Shown piece after piece: positions 10,572-18,825 of a stretch of 64,000 nt of DNA. How positions within the stretch are numbered: the first letter of the stretch is position 1; each line of letters opens with the position of its first letter. The translations under genes were made by a program, and so were the position numbers. This DNA comes from Henriciella marina (GTDB taxonomy: Bacteria > Pseudomonadota > Alphaproteobacteria > Caulobacterales > Hyphomonadaceae), in NCBI RefSeq assembly GCF_027213945.1, contig NZ_JAPWGW010000001.1:558001-622000 (forward strand). Direction: 5' to 3'. Under the pieces are notes generated by a model. The model ran no database searches, had not been told where the DNA came from, and was given only the letters and a program-made list of their open reading frames with translations.

Positions 10572-10646
10572 GGCGCAAAGAGTTGCCGGGTTTCGACGAA
10601 ATCGACAACCTGAAAGTCTCAGCGCGACTGAAGCGCCGCGGGCGTC

Positions 10647-11252
10647 CTACGGCGTATCGACGTCATCCAGCAGCCAGTTCGGATCATCGGACGATGTGTC
10701 GCGCATGAATGTCCATAATTCCTCAGACGTACGCGTCATGTCACCGATACCAAGTTCGGACTGGAAGCGGACCGTGACCCTCGCCGTGCCGCCAGCATCA
10801 AGATCGGCTGCATCGATTTCACTCCGCTTGAGGCGAAGCAGTTGAGGCGCTTCGGCGCCGGTTTTCTCTCGCTCTGCGATGGCTGCATCCCAGGCTTCGT
10901 AGACGTCGGTATCGAGCCACTGGCCGAGCGTTTCTCGGTCACCTTCTGCAAATGCCTTCACGAGCATTTCATACGCAGAGCGGGCGCCGGAAAGGAATTC
11001 CTTCGGATTGAAGCTTGAATCGGCGGAATGAATGGCTTCGAGACCGCTTGCCGCCGGGCCGGTAAAGGCCGGGCGAAGCCCTGCCGGGTTCTCACGCGCC
11101 GGGGTGGCAGGCTTGTTTCCCACGGCTGGTTTCTGGTCACGCGCACGCCCTTCGGGTGGACCAGCGTCGCTGCCAAGCGTCGTGTAAAGCCGCCAGCCAA
11201 CAAAGACAGCGATTGCGGTGAGGAGCAGTAATTCGATCATCGAAGAGGACAT
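10647..11252 (-). CDS. Tim44/TimA-family inner membrane protein
   Basis: 201 residues: one N-terminal membrane helix (about 5-23), a Pro/Arg-rich linker, then a soluble Tim44-like domain (about 85-200) beginning FLSGARSAYEMLVKAFAEGD and ending DDPNWLLDDVDTP. In alphaproteobacteria this family is the bacterial counterpart of the mitochondrial import factor Tim44 and sits near secB, as here. Its biochemical role in bacteria is poorly defined. Divergent from secB, with 126 bp between starts. Confidence 0.85.
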   Translation of the reverse strand: MSSSMIELLLLTAIAVFVGWRLYTTLGSDAGPPEGRARDQKPAVGNKPATPARENPAGLRPAFTGPAASGLEAIHSADSSFNPKEFLSGARSAYEMLVKAFAEGDRETLGQWLDTDVYEAWDAAIAEREKTGAEAPQLLRLKRSEIDAADLDAGGTARVTVRFQSELGIGDMTRTSEELWTFMRDTSSDDPNWLLDDVDTP

Positions 11253-11378
11253 CTCGTCTCCGTGGAGGGGGTCTGTACGGACTCATATAGTCACGTTTTG
11301 ACCTATGCCACCCGTTGTTGCTCAAGCAGGGGTCGCATGATAGGCGCAAAACCCAGTTTTCGAGAGGATTTCGCCGTA

Positions 11379-11927
11379 ATGTCAGATACGACAGACACCG
11401 CTGCACAGCCACAACAACCGACTGGCCCGAGCCTTCGCGTCCTGAACCAGTACATCAAGGACCTGTCGTTCGAAAATCCGGGCGCGCGTCTGAATGAGCA
11501 GCCAAATGTCGATCTCGGTATCGATGTGCAGGCGAACACGCAGAACCGCGAAGAAGGTATCTTCGAAGTTGTCCTCAAGCTGAACGCGCGCGCTGGCACC
11601 AAGGAAACAGCGCTTTTCCTCGTCGAGCTTGAATATGCTGGCCTGTTCCAGCTGCAAGGCGCGTCGCAGGCCGATGCAGAAGCCATGCTGCTCATCGAGT
11701 GCCCGCGTCTTCTCTTCCCGTTTGCGCGTCGCCTGGTTGCCGACCTGACCCAGGAAGGTGGCTTCCCGCCGCTGCGGATTGACCCAGTCGACTTCACCGC
11801 ACTTTACCGTCAGCAGCGTGCCCGCATGCAACAAGGCGCGAATGGCGCTCCTGCGCAGGCCGCACCTGTTGACAATGGTATTGCTGCCCCGGCCGGTGAG
11901 CCAGAAAACAAAGAAACCGAAAACTGA
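11379..11927 (+). CDS. secB: SecB, protein-export chaperone
   Basis: Cytoplasmic tetrameric chaperone that delivers preproteins to SecA. 182 residues. The family core is recognisable in VLNQYIKDLSFENPGA, FLVELEYAGLF, ECPRLLFPFARR and GFPPLRIDPVDFTALY. The start at 11379 is chosen because it fits the family N-terminus (MSDTTDTA) and has GAGAGG upstream. The longer open frame back to 11262 has no conservation-like features. Divergent from the Tim44-like gene and convergent with dnaQ. Confidence 0.97.
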   Translation: MSDTTDTAAQPQQPTGPSLRVLNQYIKDLSFENPGARLNEQPNVDLGIDVQANTQNREEGIFEVVLKLNARAGTKETALFLVELEYAGLFQLQGASQADAEAMLLIECPRLLFPFARRLVADLTQEGGFPPLRIDPVDFTALYRQQRARMQQGANGAPAQAAPVDNGIAAPAGEPENKETEN

Positions 11928-11960
11928 TCTTGTAAGATCCGGATTTCTGGGCTGCGCCGC

Positions 11961-12665
11961 CTAGTTCAGGTAACGCGCCCAGATAGGATTATCGCCCAGC
12001 GTCGCCACAAAGGCGGCGTGGGCTTCCTGCTCTGCGCCCGTGATAGGTGAAGCAAGCGGCTCTGGGCGAACCAGCGCGCGGCGGAAGTTCGCTTCGCCGT
12101 CACTTTCATCCCGGTTCGAGAAGTCAAACGCACGGGCGCGTCCCCCGCGTAGCTCCAGATAGACTTCGGCGAGGAGCTGGCTGTCCAGGAGAGCGCCGTG
12201 GAGCGTCCGTGCCTCAAGGCCAATGCTGTAACGCTTGCAGAGCGCATCCAGAGAAGCTGGCGCACCAGGGTGCCGCTTCTTCGCTATATCCAGCGTGTCG
12301 ACCCAGCGCTCTAGCGGGACTTCTGCGCGGCCACAGCGCTGGAGTTCTGCATTCAGGAAGCCCCGGTCAAACGCAGCATTGTGTGCGACCAGCGTCGAGT
12401 CGCCGACAAATTCCAGGAATGCATCAACAATACGCGGGTCTTCGAAGAAAGGTTTGTCGACCAGCATCTCATCCGTGATGCCAGTGATTTCCACGGTCTT
12501 TGCCGACACGGACCGACGCGGATTGATACGCTCGTGAAAGATGCGGCCCGTGGCGACATGATTGATGAGTTCGACGGCGCCAAGCTCAATGATCCGGTCT
12601 TCACCTGACCAGTCGAGACCGGTGGTTTCAGTATCGAACGCAATCTCTCGAAGCGGCTGGCTCAT
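11961..12665 (-). CDS. dnaQ: DNA polymerase III epsilon subunit (3'-5' proofreading exonuclease)
   Basis: DEDDh exonuclease of the replicative polymerase, 234 residues. Exo I DTETTG (11-16), Exo [11 protein letters not shown] (95-103) and Exo [11 protein letters not shown] (156-163) are all intact. It is the last gene of the reverse-strand series ppsR-maf-aroE-coaE-dnaQ, with its ATG overlapping the coaE stop by 4 bp. Confidence 0.97.
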   Translation of the reverse strand: MSQPLREIAFDTETTGLDWSGEDRIIELGAVELINHVATGRIFHERINPRRSVSAKTVEITGITDEMLVDKPFFEDPRIVDAFLEFVGDSTLVAHNAAFDRGFLNAELQRCGRAEVPLERWVDTLDIAKKRHPGAPASLDALCKRYSIGLEARTLHGALLDSQLLAEVYLELRGGRARAFDFSNRDESDGEANFRRALVRPEPLASPITGAEQEAHAAFVATLGDNPIWARYLN

Positions 12666-13267
12666 CTCTCTTCCCTGTCCATTTTGGTCAGCAAGTGGAT
12701 GATCGCGTTTACATGGGTTCGGGCAAAATCGAAACCGAACGCTGTAGAAATGATGAAGTCCGCCCGGGCGCGTTTTTCCGCATCCGGGACTTGTTTGGCG
12801 ACAATCTTTTCGAAGTCTGATTCAGACATTTCATTTCGCGCCATCACCCGTTCGCGCTGCACCTCTGGCGGTGCAGAGACCACAGCGATATAGTCACAAC
12901 GTTTGTCGCCGCCCGTTTCATAGAGGAGCGGAATATCGAGGACTGCGAGCCCTGCCCCTGATTTCAGCGCCGATGTGCGAAACTCAATCTGGGTCTGGCC
13001 AACCAGTGGATGGACGATGGCCTCCAGGTCCTTCATCGCATCGGGGTCTTCCATCACGATGTCACGAAGGCGCTGGCGGCTGACTGCGCCATCGACAATC
13101 ACGCCCGGAAAACGCTCACCGAGCGGTTCCACTGCAAGGCCACCCTGTTCGTAAATGGAGTGAACAGCCGCGTCCGCATCATAGACCGGGACGCCGCCAT
13201 CGGCGAACATCGCTGCGGTGGCGCTTTTCCCCATTCCGATGGATCCAGTAAGTCCGAGGATGATCAT
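12662..13267 (-). CDS. coaE: Dephospho-CoA kinase
   Basis: Final step of coenzyme A synthesis (3'-phosphorylation of dephospho-CoA). 201 residues with the P-loop [10 protein letters not shown] near the N-terminus and the DADAAVH and LEAIVHPLV segments of the family. Overlaps both aroE upstream and dnaQ downstream by 4 bp, consistent with coupled translation. Confidence 0.97.
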   Translation of the reverse strand: MIILGLTGSIGMGKSATAAMFADGGVPVYDADAAVHSIYEQGGLAVEPLGERFPGVIVDGAVSRQRLRDIVMEDPDAMKDLEAIVHPLVGQTQIEFRTSALKSGAGLAVLDIPLLYETGGDKRCDYIAVVSAPPEVQRERVMARNEMSESDFEKIVAKQVPDAEKRARADFIISTAFGFDFARTHVNAIIHLLTKMDREER

Positions 13268-14085
13268 ACATTCTGCTCCAGCGATGTTCGGCAGGCCGTC
13301 AGAGCGATTTCGATGTCCGGGCGTACGCCGTCGAACCAGATCGAGAAACTTTCAGCCGCCTGGCCGACCAGCATGCCGAGGCCGTCTTCAGTTTGCCAGC
13401 CTTGCGCCTTGGCGTGGGCAAGCTGCGCCTCTGCCGGGGTGCCATAGCTCATATCGTAAAATAGCCGGCCCTCGCCATCCGGGAGTGGAATATGGGCGCC
13501 GCCATGTCCGGCGCTGGTCGTGTTGATAATAAGATCGGCGTGGTCAGCATGCTCTTGCAAAGTGCCCAAAGGCCCGGAAACATGGGCGCGCGAACAGCAT
13601 TCGGTGATGATCTGTTCGGCTTTTTCAACTGTGCGATTGAGCAAGATTATCTTGGCCCCGGCCCTGTCCAGCGCAAAGAGACCGGCGCGGGCGGCGCCGC
13701 CTGCACCCAGCATGAGCACCGTCTTGTCTGAAAAATCAGAGAGGCCGATCCGGGCAAGTGCCGTGAGAAGACCCGGTGCGTCTGTATTATCGGCGCGCCA
13801 CCCGCCGCGAGGCAGTCTGGAAAGTGTGTTCGCCGCTCCGATAGCTTCTACTGCGTCGGAGGTTTCAGTGACTTTGGCAAGAACGGCCTGCTTGTGCGGC
13901 AGGGTGACGTTGAGGCCCTGAAATTCCTGCTGTTCAAAGTCATCGAGCGCGGCAGCGGTTTCACCCGCGGGAACGCGGATTGATTCATAGGAAGCTTCCA
14001 GCCGCAGCGCGTCGATCCACGTCATGTGGATAAGCGGTGATAGGGAGTGACCGACCGGGTCCCCAATAACGGCGAGGCGTTTCAT
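13264..14085 (-). CDS. aroE: Shikimate dehydrogenase
   Basis: NADPH-dependent reduction of 3-dehydroshikimate in aromatic amino-acid synthesis. 273 residues with substrate site GHSLSPLIH, catalytic Lys65 in NVTLPHK, Asp102 in NTDAPG and the nucleotide loop GAGGAARA (about 126). Four-base overlaps join it to maf and coaE. Confidence 0.96.
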   Translation of the reverse strand: MKRLAVIGDPVGHSLSPLIHMTWIDALRLEASYESIRVPAGETAAALDDFEQQEFQGLNVTLPHKQAVLAKVTETSDAVEAIGAANTLSRLPRGGWRADNTDAPGLLTALARIGLSDFSDKTVLMLGAGGAARAGLFALDRAGAKIILLNRTVEKAEQIITECCSRAHVSGPLGTLQEHADHADLIINTTSAGHGGAHIPLPDGEGRLFYDMSYGTPAEAQLAHAKAQGWQTEDGLGMLVGQAAESFSIWFDGVRPDIEIALTACRTSLEQNV

Positions 14086-14681
14086 GACTGCAGCACACCG
14101 CGGGTACGAAGGTAATCGAGGAGCGGCAGAAGCGGCAGGCCGAGGATGGTAAAATAGTCGCCCTCGATCCGCGTGAAGAGCTGCGCGCCTAGGTCTTCCA
14201 GCATGTAAGCGCCAACGGTTTTCAGAAGGCCCTCACCGCTCGCCTCCAGATAGGCAGCGATAAAGTCTTCGCTCAGCGGACGGACTGTCAGCTTTGGCGC
14301 TGAAAGATGTCGCCAGACAGGCTCGCCATTCTCGGCAATGACAATCGCCGTTTCCAGTCGATGCGTCTTGCCAGAAAATTTGCGGAGATGATTGCCGGCA
14401 TCCGCCATATCCTTCGGCTTGTCGATCGGCTCCCCGTCGAGGTTCAGCATCTGATCTCCGCCAATGACGAGGCCTGGCATGCGCTGGGAGACCTTGATCG
14501 CTTTCAGCTCAGCAAGTTGCATCGCCTGGTCGGCAACGCGCATGCCTTTAACGCGGAAGGCGGCCTTCGCCGCGTCCTCATCGACGTTGGGACGCACAGC
14601 TTCGGCTGCCACGCCGGCATTGGCCAGCAAACGCCGGCGGCTTTCGCTACCGGATGCGAGGATAACGGATTGCGCGCTCAT
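14082..14681 (-). CDS. maf: Maf-family nucleoside triphosphate pyrophosphatase
   Basis: Hydrolyses non-canonical or methylated nucleotides; subgroup specificity (dTTP/UTP versus 7-methyl-GTP) cannot be settled by eye. 199 residues starting with the family signature LASGSESRRRLL and carrying GGDQ (75-78). Four-base overlaps join it to ppsR upstream and aroE downstream. The same order of neighbours is conserved beside the Caulobacter origin. Confidence 0.93.
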   Translation of the reverse strand: MSAQSVILASGSESRRRLLANAGVAAEAVRPNVDEDAAKAAFRVKGMRVADQAMQLAELKAIKVSQRMPGLVIGGDQMLNLDGEPIDKPKDMADAGNHLRKFSGKTHRLETAIVIAENGEPVWRHLSAPKLTVRPLSEDFIAAYLEASGEGLLKTVGAYMLEDLGAQLFTRIEGDYFTILGLPLLPLLDYLRTRGVLQS

Positions 14682-15511
14682 TCCTGCTGGTGCCTCTGAT
14701 TGAGCTTGTTGAGGATGGCGGCAGCGGTTTCTTCAACACTGCGGCGGGACACATCAATAACGGCCCATTTGCGGCGCTGGAAGAGGCGGCTTGCCTCAGT
14801 CACCTCAGCGCGTACGGCTTCCTCGTCGGTATAGTCGGTGATCGAGTTTTCATTGAGCGCCATAAGACGCTGGCTACGGATCTGGACAAGGCGTTCGACA
14901 CCGATCTTGAGGCCAATGACCATCGGGCCATTTACGGGGTCAATCTCGTCGAGAACTGGCGGCATCGGCATACCTGGCACAAGCGGAATGTTACCTGCCT
15001 TCACGCCGCGGTTTGCAAGATACACGCAGGTTGGCGTCTTTGATGTGCGGCTGACACCCAGCAGGATCACATCAGCGGCAAGAAGCCCCTGCAGGTTCTG
15101 GCCATCATCATGGGCCAGCGCAAAGTTGATCGCTTCGATCCGCTCGAAATACTCGGCGTTTAGCGCGTGCTGGCCGGCCACGCGATCACTGGCGGTCACG
15201 CCAAGGTGGCGGCTCAGCATGTGGATGGACGGGTCGAGCACGGCGAGCGTCGGGATATGACGTGCGCGGCAGAATTGTTCGAGCTTGAGGCGCAAATCCT
15301 CATCGGAAATGGTAAACCAGACCACACCGGGGGCAGACTCGATCTCCCGCATCACGCGTTCAAGCTGGCGCTCCGAGCGCACCAAGTAATAATTGTGCTC
15401 AAGCGGAGTGACGTTTTCGAACTGCGCGGCCGCTGCGCGCATGACTGCGTTCAATGTCTCACCCGTCGAATCCGATACGAGATGGACATTGAAGAATATA
15501 CTCGGGCGCAT
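14678..15511 (-). CDS. ppsR: Bifunctional kinase/phosphorylase regulating PEP synthase or pyruvate phosphate dikinase (DUF299)
   Basis: 277 residues of the PDRP/PSRP family, which reversibly phosphorylates a Thr of pyruvate,phosphate dikinase or PEP synthase. The start VHLVSDSTGET and the nucleotide loop GVSRTSKTPTCVYLA are diagnostic. First gene of the reverse-strand ladder; its start borders the candidate origin. The homologue in Rickettsia is RP001, the gene known to flank the origin opposite hemE, which supports the origin call. Confidence 0.93.
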   Translation of the reverse strand: MRPSIFFNVHLVSDSTGETLNAVMRAAAAQFENVTPLEHNYYLVRSERQLERVMREIESAPGVVWFTISDEDLRLKLEQFCRARHIPTLAVLDPSIHMLSRHLGVTASDRVAGQHALNAEYFERIEAINFALAHDDGQNLQGLLAADVILLGVSRTSKTPTCVYLANRGVKAGNIPLVPGMPMPPVLDEIDPVNGPMVIGLKIGVERLVQIRSQRLMALNENSITDYTDEEAVRAEVTEASRLFQRRKWAVIDVSRRSVEETAAAILNKLNQRHQQE

Positions 15512-15866
15512 TGCGGCTCCGCTGGTTGGTGGACGGCCGGACCCTGCCGCGTCTTGAAGGAATCGACAACCCCTGTGGAGTGGCTGTGGATAGAGATTCC
15601 AGCCCTCGGGCTTTCACCACAATTCCACATTCTGCAAACGCCCACAGGGTGGATTCACGGGCTGTTCTTTCGGCGTGAATGAACCAAATGGTTAACAGTA
15701 AATTAACGGCGATTCCAAAAGGTTGACGAATGGTTAACGCGAACCCCTCCTATGGACAGGCTGTGGAATTACTGGTGACAAAGCCGCCTGGGACTGATTG
15801 TCCACCTTATCCAGCGCTTAGTAATGATAAGAGCGCATTTTCATGCTGAAGGAAGAAGAGGACCAG
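15512..15866. other. Candidate chromosomal replication origin (Cori-like) between ppsR and hemE
   Basis: A 355-bp non-coding gap between the divergent genes ppsR and hemE, the exact position of the Caulobacter and Rickettsia origins. It holds DnaA-box-like 9-mers: TGTGGATAG (15585-15593, one mismatch to TGTGGATAA) and two abutting direct copies TTGTCCACC/TTATCCAGC (15798-15815, two mismatches each). The 9-mer TGTGGAATT occurs in opposite orientations (15621-15629 reversed, 15762-15770). ATGGTTAAC occurs twice (15688 and 15730). A full CtrA site lies in the A/T-richer centre. Function is inferred from context plus motifs. Confidence 0.75.
15692..15707 (+). promoter_or_regulatory. CtrA-type binding site
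   Basis: TTAACAGTAAATTAAC is an exact TTAA-N7-TTAAC, the consensus of the cell-cycle regulator CtrA, which in Caulobacter represses initiation by binding the origin. A further half-site TTAA in the same ATGGTTAAC context lies at 15734-15737. It could also regulate hemE. Confidence 0.7.
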
Positions 15867-16913
15867 ATGGCCCCCGTCCCGGAAAAACCGCTACTGAGCG
15901 TACTGAATGGCAAGCGCTGCGACCCTGTCCCCCTCTGGATGATGAGACAGGCTGGCAGGCACCTGCCTGAATATATGGAGCTGCGAGGACGGGCGAAGAA
16001 CTTCCTGGATTTCTGCTACACGCCTTCGCTGGCTGTGGAAGCGACCCTTCAGCCGATTGAGCGCTATGGCATGGACGGCGCGATCCTGTTCGCAGACATC
16101 CTGCTGATCCTCGATGCTCTCGGTAGAGGTGTACGGTTCGAGAAAGGTGTCGGCCCGATCGTGGAAGCGGTGGAAACCGGCGGCAGGCTGAATGAAGTCC
16201 CGGTTCAGACGGTCGTTGAGCGGCTGTCTCCTGTCTATGAGACCGTCTCTCGCGTGAAGTCTCGACTTCCGGCTGAAACGACGCTCATCGGCTTCGCAGG
16301 CGCACCCTGGACGGTGGCGCTCTATGCGATTGAAGGACGTGGCGGGACGGACAAGTCCACTGCGCGCCTCTGGGCGCATCAGTATCCGGCTGAGCTGGAT
16401 CTCCTGCTGGATGATCTGGTTGAAGCGACAGCCCACTATATGGCCGCGCAGGCAGAAGCTGGCGCTGAAGCCCTCATGATGTTCGACTCGTGGGCTGAAG
16501 GACTTCCGAACGACATTTTCGAGCAGATTATCATTCGTCCGAACCAGAAGCTGGTGAAGCGTCTGCGCGAGCTTGGCGTGACGGTGCCGCTTATCGGCTT
16601 TCCACGCGGGGCTGGCGTCCAGCTTCCGGCATTTGCAGAGCAGACGGGTGTGAGTGCTGTCGGTCTCGATACGGCGGCCCTGCCCTCATTTGTGAACCGC
16701 GAGCTGCCGGCCGGCATGCCGGTTCAGGGTCATCTCGATCCGCTTCTTCTGATGACGGGCGGGGATGCCATGGAGCGCCGGATCATTGAACTGCTCGAGG
16801 CGTATAAGGACCGCCCGCATATTTTCAATCTGGGGCACGGCGTGCTGCCGCAGACACCAATCCCGCATGTTGAGCGCGCAGTGCGCACCGTTCGGGAATG
16901 GAAAGCTAGTTAG
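15867..16913 (+). CDS. hemE: Uroporphyrinogen decarboxylase
   Basis: Decarboxylates uroporphyrinogen III to coproporphyrinogen III in haem synthesis. 348 residues with the invariant RQAGRHLPEY (27-36), FCYTP and PWT segments. The ATG at 15867 is chosen over one at 15843 because AGAGG lies just upstream of it and the family start is near PLLSVL. hemJ follows 18 bp later. It flanks the presumed origin. Confidence 0.97.
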   Translation: MAPVPEKPLLSVLNGKRCDPVPLWMMRQAGRHLPEYMELRGRAKNFLDFCYTPSLAVEATLQPIERYGMDGAILFADILLILDALGRGVRFEKGVGPIVEAVETGGRLNEVPVQTVVERLSPVYETVSRVKSRLPAETTLIGFAGAPWTVALYAIEGRGGTDKSTARLWAHQYPAELDLLLDDLVEATAHYMAAQAEAGAEALMMFDSWAEGLPNDIFEQIIIRPNQKLVKRLRELGVTVPLIGFPRGAGVQLPAFAEQTGVSAVGLDTAALPSFVNRELPAGMPVQGHLDPLLLMTGGDAMERRIIELLEAYKDRPHIFNLGHGVLPQTPIPHVERAVRTVREWKAS

Positions 16914-16931
16914 ACAGTATACGGATCAAAA

Positions 16932-17357
16932 ATGCTTTATCTCTGGGTCAAGGCTTTTCACCTCATCTTCGTCATCGCCTGGATGGCAGGGCTGCTAATC
17001 CTGCCACGATACAAGCTGCATCAGCTGACGTCGAAGCCTGGTGAGCCTCTGTTCGATACCATGAAGTCCGCATCGGCAAAGCTGCGCAAGATTATCCTGA
17101 CGCCTAGTATCATCCTTGTCTGGGTGCTGGGGCTCAGCCTCATCGTCATCAATCCAGCAATCATGTCGGGCGGATGGCTTCATGCGAAGATCTTGCTTGT
17201 CATCCTGCTATCGGGCTTGCACGGCTATTTCGTTGCGATGGGCAAGAAGATTGATCGCGGCGAGGATGTGCCGGCAAAACGGTTGAAGATGCTGAACGAG
17301 GTTCCGTTCATTCTTCTCATCATCATCGTCATCCTGGTGATCGTCAAACCGTTCTGA
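16932..17357 (+). CDS. hemJ: HemJ, protoporphyrinogen IX oxidase (membrane)
   Basis: 141-residue integral membrane protein with four hydrophobic helices. The conserved haem-ligand-type His10 in KAFHLIFVIAWMAG and LSGLHGYFV fit the HemJ/UPF0093 family, which oxidises protoporphyrinogen IX in many alphaproteobacteria lacking HemG/HemY. Its position behind hemE suggests a haem operon. Confidence 0.92.
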   Translation: MLYLWVKAFHLIFVIAWMAGLLILPRYKLHQLTSKPGEPLFDTMKSASAKLRKIILTPSIILVWVLGLSLIVINPAIMSGGWLHAKILLVILLSGLHGYFVAMGKKIDRGEDVPAKRLKMLNEVPFILLIIIVILVIVKPF

Positions 17358-17372
17358 AGTGCGGGAATTCTC

Positions 17373-17401
17373 TTGACCTGCGGGGAAATTTGATCACATA
17401 A
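17373..17401 (+). promoter_or_regulatory. Putative sigma-70-type promoter for rho
   Basis: -35 TTGACC (17373-17378), 17-bp spacer, -10 ACATAA (17396-17401). It lies just after hemJ and about 100 bp before the rho start, so rho probably has its own promoter and a leader RNA. Confidence 0.45.
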
Positions 17402-17419
17402 GCGGCCGTAAGAGGCCGC
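17402..17419 (+). promoter_or_regulatory. Hairpin in the rho leader
   Basis: GCGGCC, 6-nt loop, GGCCGC, followed by CTTTCCT. It could be a weak terminator of hemE-hemJ or the first structure of the rho leader. rho leaders are known to be autoregulated in other bacteria. Confidence 0.4.
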
Positions 17420-17503
17420 CTTTCCTGGCAGGCCGTGCTTTCCCAAGTCAATCTATCGGTCGCGCATCCTTCCCTTGCGCACCTTCCATACCCAGAAGAT
17501 TTC

Positions 17504-18823
17504 ATGTCAGACACCGAAACGCCCCTCGACCCGCAAGCGGTTTCCGATTCAGAAGCGCCGAGCCATGTCTATCTGCGCGACCTGAAGGCCAAGACCCCGG
17601 TCCAACTGCTCGCCTATGCAGAAAGTTTGGAAGTCGAAAACGCGTCGTCACTGCGGACACAGGACATGCTGTTCGCAATCCTTCGTGAGCTGGCTGAGCG
17701 TGACATCGTCATTATCGGCCAGGGTGTGTTGGAAGTTCTGGTCGATGGCTTCGGCTTCCTCCGTTCACCTGAATCGAACTATCTGCCCGGCCCGGACGAC
17801 ATCTATGTCAGCCCGAAAGTTATTAAACAGGCAGGTTTGAAAACGGGTGATACGGTTGACGGCCCGATCACCGAACCGGGTGAAGGCGAGCGTTACTTCG
17901 CGCTCAACAGCGTTAACTCGATCAACTTCGAGGAGCCTGAGAAGGCGCGCCAGAAAGTCCACTTTGATAACCTGGTCCCGCTCTATCCTGAAGAACGTCT
18001 TCACATGGAGAGCCAGGATCCGACTAAGAAAGACCGTTCTGGCCGGGTCATCGATATCGTCTCACCAATCGGTAAGGGCCAGCGCGCGCTGATCGTTGCG
18101 CCGCCTCGGACTGGTAAGACGGTCCTTCTGCAGAACATCGCAGCATCGATCGAGGAAAATCATCCCGAGTGCTATCTGATCGTTCTTCTGATCGATGAGC
18201 GTCCGGAAGAAGTGACCGATATGAAGCGCTCGGTGAAGGGCGAAGTTATTTCCTCGACCTTCGATGAGCCTGCAACACGTCACGTGGCGGTTGCTGAAAT
18301 GGTTATCGAAAAAGCAAAACGCCTCGCCGAACATGGCCGCGATGTCGTGATCCTGCTGGATTCGATTACGCGCCTTGGCCGGGCCTACAACACAACCGTT
18401 CCAAGCTCTGGCAAGGTGCTGACCGGTGGTGTTGATGCGAACGCCCTTCAGCGTCCGAAACGCTTCTTCGGTGCGGCGCGGAACATCGAAGGTGGCGGGT
18501 CGCTGACCATTATCGCGACGGCGCTGATCGATACGGGCTCGCGCATGGACGAAGTTATCTTCGAAGAGTTCAAAGGCACGGGCAACTCAGAAGTCGTGCT
18601 TGATCGCAAGATCGCAGACAAGCGGACCTTCCCTGCCATCGACATCATGAAGTCCGGTACGCGTAAGGAAGAACTTATTACGCCGAAAGAGCAGCTTCAG
18701 AAGATCTACATCCTTCGCCGCATTCTCAACCCGATGGGCACGTCCGATGCGGTCGACTTCCTGCTCGACAAGTTGCGTCAGACGAAGACGAACGACGAGT
18801 TCTTTGAGGCTATGAAGAACTAG
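17504..18823 (+). CDS. rho: Transcription termination factor Rho
   Basis: Hexameric RNA helicase that terminates transcription. 439 residues from the ATG at 17504, which opens MSDTETPL and has AGAAG upstream; the frame extends 23 codons further without family resemblance. Visible are the primary RNA-binding cold-shock fold with GFGFLRS, Walker A PPRTGKT (about 197-203), Walker [15 protein letters not shown] and the Q/R-loop region. mnmE starts 2 bp after its stop. Confidence 0.98.
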   Translation: MSDTETPLDPQAVSDSEAPSHVYLRDLKAKTPVQLLAYAESLEVENASSLRTQDMLFAILRELAERDIVIIGQGVLEVLVDGFGFLRSPESNYLPGPDDIYVSPKVIKQAGLKTGDTVDGPITEPGEGERYFALNSVNSINFEEPEKARQKVHFDNLVPLYPEERLHMESQDPTKKDRSGRVIDIVSPIGKGQRALIVAPPRTGKTVLLQNIAASIEENHPECYLIVLLIDERPEEVTDMKRSVKGEVISSTFDEPATRHVAVAEMVIEKAKRLAEHGRDVVILLDSITRLGRAYNTTVPSSGKVLTGGVDANALQRPKRFFGAARNIEGGGSLTIIATALIDTGSRMDEVIFEEFKGTGNSEVVLDRKIADKRTFPAIDIMKSGTRKEELITPKEQLQKIYILRRILNPMGTSDAVDFLLDKLRQTKTNDEFFEAMKN

Positions 18824-18825
18824 GC

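Noticed and set aside
9543-10613. Long plus-strand open frame (356 codons) opposite mltA
   Set aside because: It is the antisense shadow of mltA in GC-rich DNA; its translation has no recognisable domain and mltA has full motifs.
15512-15866. Possible small RNA or peptide gene in the ppsR-hemE gap
   Set aside because: No convincing frame or tRNA/rRNA-like structure; origin-type motifs explain the conservation better.
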